From contig NZ_SDDZ01000004.1 of NCBI RefSeq assembly GCF_004115975.1, forward strand, positions 248,001 to 312,000: a stretch of DNA of 64,000 bases. The letters run 5' to 3'. Shown one piece after another: positions 60,077 to 64,000 of the stretch. The translations under genes and the position numbers were made by a program. Origin of the DNA: Gelidibacter gilvus. GTDB lineage: Bacteria > Bacteroidota > Bacteroidia > Flavobacteriales > Flavobacteriaceae. The notes below the pieces were generated by a model, which saw only the letters and a list, made by a program, of their open reading frames with translations, was not told where the DNA came from and did no database searches. Within the stretch, counting starts at the first letter, position 1; each line of letters opens with the position of its first letter.

Positions 60077-60775
60077 TTAATCTTTTAAATAATTTTGTAA
60101 TTCGGCGATTTTTTCCGGTGCGCCAAACTTTCCACCGTAATATGAGGTAATTGTTGTTGAGGATTCATCCTTGATGCCTCTTGAGGAAACGCATAGATGT
60201 TTGGCGTCAAGAATGACCGCCACATCTTCGGTTCCTAAAATATGTTTTAAATCTTCTGCAATTTGATTGGTCAAACGTTCCTGAACTTGCGGACGCTTTG
60301 CATAATGCTGAACGATTCGGTTGAGCTTTGACAATCCAATGACTTTGCCTGAAGAGATATAGGCCACATGGGCTTTACCAAAAATGGGTACAAAATGATG
60401 TTCGCAATTGGAGTTAAAACTGATGTTTTTTTCCACCAGCATCTGATTGTATTGATATTTATTGTCAAACAGTGTTATTTTTGGTTTGTTGGCAGGATTC
60501 AAACCAGAAAAAATCTCATCGACATACATTTTGGCTACCCGATTTGGAGTTCCTTTTAATGAGTCGTCAGTGAGGTCCAATCCTAACACATCCATAATTT
60601 CCTCAAACAAATGAGCGATGCGTTGTTTCTTTTCTTTATCAGAAAGTTTAAAAGCATCTTTCTTCATTGGCGTTTCCAATCCACTAAATAAATGATCGTC
60701 ACCAATATCATTGGCGTTGAAACCATTTATAAGCTCATTGACTTTGAATATTTTTAAATCTTTTTCTGGAATCAT
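60077..60775 (-). CDS. folE: GTP cyclohydrolase I
   Basis: 232 residues from the ATG at 60775 (MIPEKDLKIFKVNE); an upstream TTG is less likely. The enzyme turns GTP into dihydroneopterin triphosphate, the first step to folate and tetrahydropterins; the latter also serve the photolyase antenna. Zinc ligands are the Cys in NSNCEHHFVPIFGKAHVAY with the His two residues on, and the Cys in AKHLCVSSRGIKD. An N-terminal arm of about 55 residues is unusually rich in charged residues. It is part of the light cluster. Confidence 0.93.
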   Translation of the reverse strand: MIPEKDLKIFKVNELINGFNANDIGDDHLFSGLETPMKKDAFKLSDKEKKQRIAHLFEEIMDVLGLDLTDDSLKGTPNRVAKMYVDEIFSGLNPANKPKITLFDNKYQYNQMLVEKNISFNSNCEHHFVPIFGKAHVAYISSGKVIGLSKLNRIVQHYAKRPQVQERLTNQIAEDLKHILGTEDVAVILDAKHLCVSSRGIKDESSTTITSYYGGKFGAPEKIAELQNYLKD

Positions 60776-60863
60776 GCTATCTTTTTTAGATGCTGTCCTT
60801 GGAATACATTTTCCAAAGCAAAGCAACGTTTAGTTTTAAAAATTAAATTTTGAGTCAATTGTT

Positions 60864-61298
60864 TCATTGAAATGATGGAAGTGTATGATATTGCGCTTCG
60901 TATTTTACTTTTTCGTTCAGAAGTTTGTCAAAAAAAGCTTTGTTTTCCCTGAAGGTTGTATTCGGCCTGAAATTGATAAATTTTCCTTCGGCATGAATAC
61001 TGCTACCGTTGCTTTTATGAATGCCCAGTTTGTAATACGGAATGACCCAAGTATAATTCTTCAATCCTTTATTGATTCTGACGAGCAGTCCTACCGGTCG
61101 TAATTCCAGATTGGCATAATTGACATCAGATACTTTATTGATATATTGCGCCAAATTTGGACTCACTTCTTCAATAATCATCCGTTTGGAGCCGATGCCT
61201 TTCATCATTATGGATTGCCACAAACTAAAAGGTTTACCCAGCAAATCATTGATGAGTTCATCGTGTTTTTTGTTAGAATATGTGGTGTTTAAAATCAT
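60864..61298 (-). CDS. Conserved-looking protein of unknown function in the light cluster
   Basis: A 144-residue soluble protein (begins MILNTTYSNKKHDELINDLL) with mixed strands and helices and no known motif. A -7-like box TATCTTTA lies 4 bases before the ATG, so its mRNA may be almost leaderless. It is 88 bases before folE and likely heads that part of the transcript. I do not recognise the family. Confidence 0.65.
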   Translation of the reverse strand: MILNTTYSNKKHDELINDLLGKPFSLWQSIMMKGIGSKRMIIEEVSPNLAQYINKVSDVNYANLELRPVGLLVRINKGLKNYTWVIPYYKLGIHKSNGSSIHAEGKFINFRPNTTFRENKAFFDKLLNEKVKYEAQYHTLPSFQ

Positions 61299-61516
61299 GG
61301 GTTAAAGATAGTTAAATTAAACCTGCGTTTACAGTTATGGTCAAAACATTAAACAATAATTAACACTATGTTCGGGGAATTTGGCGTATTACGTGTTTTT
61401 TAGGATTAATTGTTCAATTATGAGCTAAAAGCTTACAATTCTCCATTTTAAGGAACTTATTTAACTCCGTGGTTAATTCAGAAGCTTCTTCGAGATATTT
61501 AGTCCGTGGTCCTCAT

Positions 61517-62947
61517 TTAGTCTTTAATTTCAACTAATTTATTGATCATCCCATTAAAAATAAACCAATGAAAAGGCAATATTGAATACCAATATAACCT
61601 GCCAGCCAATCCATGAGGTCTAAACGTCGCGGTTTGTTTGAGAAGGCCATCTTCAATCTTAAATTCCAACCAGGCTTCACCCGGAAGTTTCATTTCGGCG
61701 TAAAGTAATAATTTGCGCTCTTTTTTATCGCTGAAAATCACACGCCAAAAGTCCAAGGCATCCCCAGCGTTCAAATCAGAACTATGGGTTCTACCACGTC
61801 GCAAACCGATGCCTCCAAATAATTTATCCATATGGCCTCTTATTTTCCATAACTGATTTCCATAATACCAACCTGTAGAACCTCCAATGGACCAGATGCG
61901 ATTGATGGTGATGTCCATATCCACAACCTTACGTTCTTTATAATCGGTGAAACATCCGTAGGTAGGTACATTGACATATTTATGGAGACTGTTTTTTAGT
62001 CGGCCGCTGCTGACCATGGAATCCTTCCAGCTGGAAACAATGCTGTTTTGCTCAATTTTTTCGAAGGCCAGCTCAACCGCTTCACGATAATTTATGGGAT
62101 GGACATCGAGCAGTTCATTGATATTACTTTTTTTGCCAATAATTTGGATGCCCATACTATCTACCAAAGACGATGCGAGTTTATAAGACGTAGAGGTCAC
62201 AAAATAAAGCCAATAGGAGGACAGTTTGGGCGTCATGATGGGAACCGTGAAAATATAACGTTTCAAATTGCGGATTTCAGCAAACTTGAGTAACATTTCC
62301 TTGTAGGTCATGGTTTCTGGACCAAAAACATCAAAGCTTTTATTGTATAATTCTTCTTTGCCCTTGGCTCTTGACAAAAACGACAGCACATCCCTTACCG
62401 CCAAGGGTTGAGTTTTTGTATTCAACCACTTTGGAGCGATCATCACCGGTAGTTTTTCAACCAAATCACGAATGATTTCAAAAGAGGAACTTCCTGAGCC
62501 TACAATAATTCCTGCTTTAAATATGGTAAGTGCATAATTTTCTGATGCCAACAAATCTTCAACATTTTTACGGGATTCTAAATGTTTTGAAAGATGTTCT
62601 TCATTGGTGATGCCACTCAAATAAATGACTTGTTTGACTTGTGTTGTATCAAAATAAGTCTTGAAGTTTTTTGCGCAGTCCGCTTCCAGTTTTCCAAAAT
62701 CATCAGAAGTGCTTGACATGGAGTGAATTAGATAATAGACAACATCTATATCCTTAGGTATATTTTCGAGCGTCTCTGGTTTGAGAAAGTCGGCTTCGAC
62801 AATAGAAATATGCCCATCTTCGAGAAGATTTTTGTCCACTCTCAATTTGTCCCTTACGGCACAAACCACATCATGGCCTTCATTGATGAGAATGGGAATC
62901 AGCCTTTTTCCAATATAACCAGTAGAACCTGTAACGAGAATTTTCAA
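61517..62947 (-). CDS. SDR-family NAD(P)-binding protein with DUF2867 domain
   Basis: 476 residues from the TTG at 62947 (LKILVTGSTGYIGKRLIPIL), which gives the usual start; the frame is open further to a TTG at 63010. The N-terminal atypical SDR Rossmann fold (about 1-300) has GSTGYIG and the YYLIHSMSS and VIYLSGIT segments. The C-terminal DUF2867 domain (about 325-476) includes GSTGWYYGNQLWKIRGHMD, GGIGLRRGRTHS, GDALDFWRV and HGLAGRLYWYSILPFHWFIF. Such fusions occur near photolyase genes. The reaction is unknown. First gene of the light cluster. Confidence 0.88.
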   Translation of the reverse strand: MKILVTGSTGYIGKRLIPILINEGHDVVCAVRDKLRVDKNLLEDGHISIVEADFLKPETLENIPKDIDVVYYLIHSMSSTSDDFGKLEADCAKNFKTYFDTTQVKQVIYLSGITNEEHLSKHLESRKNVEDLLASENYALTIFKAGIIVGSGSSSFEIIRDLVEKLPVMIAPKWLNTKTQPLAVRDVLSFLSRAKGKEELYNKSFDVFGPETMTYKEMLLKFAEIRNLKRYIFTVPIMTPKLSSYWLYFVTSTSYKLASSLVDSMGIQIIGKKSNINELLDVHPINYREAVELAFEKIEQNSIVSSWKDSMVSSGRLKNSLHKYVNVPTYGCFTDYKERKVVDMDITINRIWSIGGSTGWYYGNQLWKIRGHMDKLFGGIGLRRGRTHSSDLNAGDALDFWRVIFSDKKERKLLLYAEMKLPGEAWLEFKIEDGLLKQTATFRPHGLAGRLYWYSILPFHWFIFNGMINKLVEIKD

Positions 62948-62966
62948 GAGAGTTGTAATTTTTAAA

Positions 62967-63009
62967 TAAAGATACGATATGTTTAACAATATAATGCAAA
63001 TGTTAAACA
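62967..63009 (-). promoter_or_regulatory. Promoter region of the SDR/DUF2867 gene with a paired TGTTTAACA inverted repeat
   Basis: TGTTTAACA and its complement (62980-62988 and 63001-63009) are 21 bp apart centre to centre, two helical turns. The -7 box TATCTTTA (minus strand, 62974-62967) lies just downstream. It looks like an operator for a dimeric regulator, possibly the light-responsive MerR type found with such clusters elsewhere. The regulator is not in this window. Confidence 0.5.
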
Positions 63010-63124
63010 AAAAAAAACAAAATCATGTGCGATTATAGGAAATGATTTGCAGAATCAAGTCCATTGGTATGAATGGGTTTTTAAAGTTTTGTGGATATGA
63101 AATTAAAACTTATAATTTGGGAGA

Positions 63125-63529
63125 TTAAGCATGGTTTTTCAACTCTCCCATAAGCTCTTGAATTTTAGAAATGGAGAATGGTTTTACGATATATTTGTTG
63201 ACCATTTTATAGCTTTTTGCTTTTTTAATATCCCGACTATCCACAGATGAGCTCACGATATATATAGGAATGTTTTTTGCAAAAGGAATCTTAGCAAGTT
63301 CATCGAGAAACTGCCATCCATCCATAAGCGGCATATTCAGGTCCAGTAAGATGACATCTGGGAGGTTGGTGTTCAATCGTAATTGAGGCAGTAAATTATC
63401 AAAGGCGTCCTTTCCATTTTTATAGACTAAAAATTTAAGTGAAAACTGAACGGTTTCCATCATTTTCTTTGTCCCAAATCTAAAGATCGGGTCGTCGTCA
63501 ATGATGCATATCGTATTAATTTTTTTCAT
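63125..63529 (-). CDS. Single-domain response regulator
   Basis: 134 residues from the ATG at 63529 (MKKINTICIIDDDPIFRFG); the frame extends to 63583, but that ATG sits inside the kinase gene. The receiver fold shows the acidic pocket DDD near 10-12, phosphoacceptor Asp in VILLDLNMPLMDGW and Lys in YIVKPFSISK. It has no output domain, so it may pass phosphate or act through protein contacts. It overlaps the kinase stop by 14 bases, showing a coupled two-gene unit. Confidence 0.9.
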   Translation of the reverse strand: MKKINTICIIDDDPIFRFGTKKMMETVQFSLKFLVYKNGKDAFDNLLPQLRLNTNLPDVILLDLNMPLMDGWQFLDELAKIPFAKNIPIYIVSSSVDSRDIKKAKSYKMVNKYIVKPFSISKIQELMGELKNHA

Positions 63530-64000
63530 CTTTAAAATATATTGTGAAGGTGCTTCCAATGTTTGGTTTGCTTTCAACTTCAATGCTGCCGCCCATGGCT
63601 TCTATCTGATTTTTGCTGATAAAGAGTCCAATACCTCTAGCATCTTTATGCTCATGGAATGTTTTGTACATGCCAAAGATCTTTGAGTCATTTTTTTCCA
63701 GATCAATTCCTAAACCATTGTCGGTAATGCTCAGGAACGTATGGCCATTCTTTTGTCCAGCTTTTATTTCGATTTTTAAAAGTCGGTAAGGTGATCTGTA
63801 TTTTATGGCGTTGGTGAGTATGTTCAGGACAATGCTGTCTAAATAAGAAGGCACAGCATATACCATATAATCTTCATTGACTTTGATGGTCATTTCACCA
63901 TTAATTTGACTTAAAGTCGTTTGAATGTTTTCAATCGATTTATTAACACGTTTTCTTAAGTTCTGCGGTACAAGGGTGTCCTTTATGAGGTTATTAATTT
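63516..64000 (-). CDS. Sensor histidine kinase, C-terminal part (cut by window edge)
   Basis: The reading frame stays open to the right edge, so only the last 161 residues or so are present. The ATPase domain shows the N box LNILTNAIKYRSP, G1 box ITDNGLGID, the F box-like MYKTFHEHKDA and G2 box GIGLFISKNQIEAMGGSI. The part before (NLRKRVNKSIENIQTTLSQI) is the helical link from the dimerisation domain. It pairs with the downstream response regulator. Confidence 0.88.
   Translation of the reverse strand, partial: INNLIKDTLVPQNLRKRVNKSIENIQTTLSQINGEMTIKVNEDYMVYAVPSYLDSIVLNILTNAIKYRSPYRLLKIEIKAGQKNGHTFLSITDNGLGIDLEKNDSKIFGMYKTFHEHKDARGIGLFISKNQIEAMGGSIEVESKPNIGSTFTIYFKDEKN

Overview
The window reads as chromosomal DNA of a Flavobacteriaceae-like Bacteroidetes. 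The support is low GC, genes without Shine-Dalgarno sequences, promoters with the Bacteroidetes -7 box TAnnTTTG (for example in front of the thiolase, HU, the DUF493 gene and the NlpC/P60 gene), several TTG starts, many SPII lipoproteins, and genes typical of this group (DUF4290, DUF493, YqgE/AlgH, a MurA-DUF4290 pair, TspO). I cannot fix the genus from sequence alone.

Layout. 0.2-0.8 kb: GNAT acetyltransferase. 1.1-10.4 kb: a TetR regulator and a transglutaminase-like gene divergent from a six-gene beta-oxidation operon (thiolase, FadJ-like multienzyme, acyl-CoA dehydrogenase, hotdog thioesterase, CoA-transferase/racemase, acyl-CoA ligase). Two matched palindromes lie in the shared promoter. 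10.7-16.3 kb: AmpD-like amidase lipoprotein, a small unknown gene, a MATE pump, an NlpC/P60 lipoprotein and a TPR/DUF6624 lipoprotein. 16.5-19.4 kb: a di-heme oxidoreductase-Rieske-porin operon. 19.8-21.1 kb: tyrS behind a Tyr-rich leader ORF and a terminator, which looks like an attenuator. 21.5-28.2 kb: a zinc-ribbon protein, a PAS histidine kinase, a GIY-YIG nuclease with a worn-out exonuclease domain divergent from a UvrD-type helicase, DUF421 and DJ-1/PfpI proteins. 28.6-34.6 kb: secreted esterase, a very large multidomain phosphodiester glycosidase/phosphoesterase, and a methyltransferase.

35.0-46.3 kb is the accessory part. It holds a type I restriction-modification locus (hsdM, hsdS, a small GIY-YIG gene, about 0.8 kb of repeats, hsdR), an unknown gene with an 11-bp repeated upstream region, and a HARE-HTH/GIY-YIG gene sitting between a decayed 5' copy and the intact copy of a glycosidase-like lipoprotein gene. 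46.5-57 kb returns to core functions: NamZ muramidase, tRNA-Met, a frameshifted START-like gene, class IV aminotransferase, YqgE, HU, Fmt, a 23-bp tandem array, RecQ, an AAA ATPase, DUF493, DUF4290 and MurA.

57.1-63.0 kb is a single-strand cluster of photolyase, SRPBCC, TspO, FolE, two small unknown genes and an SDR/DUF2867 protein, an assembly that resembles light-stress clusters of marine flavobacteria. The window ends in a histidine kinase/response regulator pair cut by the right edge.

Intergenic DNA is rich in several dispersed repeat families: a hairpin built on ATTGTTGGTG arms, a CATTGCGAGGAG...GAAGCAATCTC element, a CTTCGACAAGCTCAG tandem array, CCGTAGGGATGACATC-type units, and low-complexity patches.
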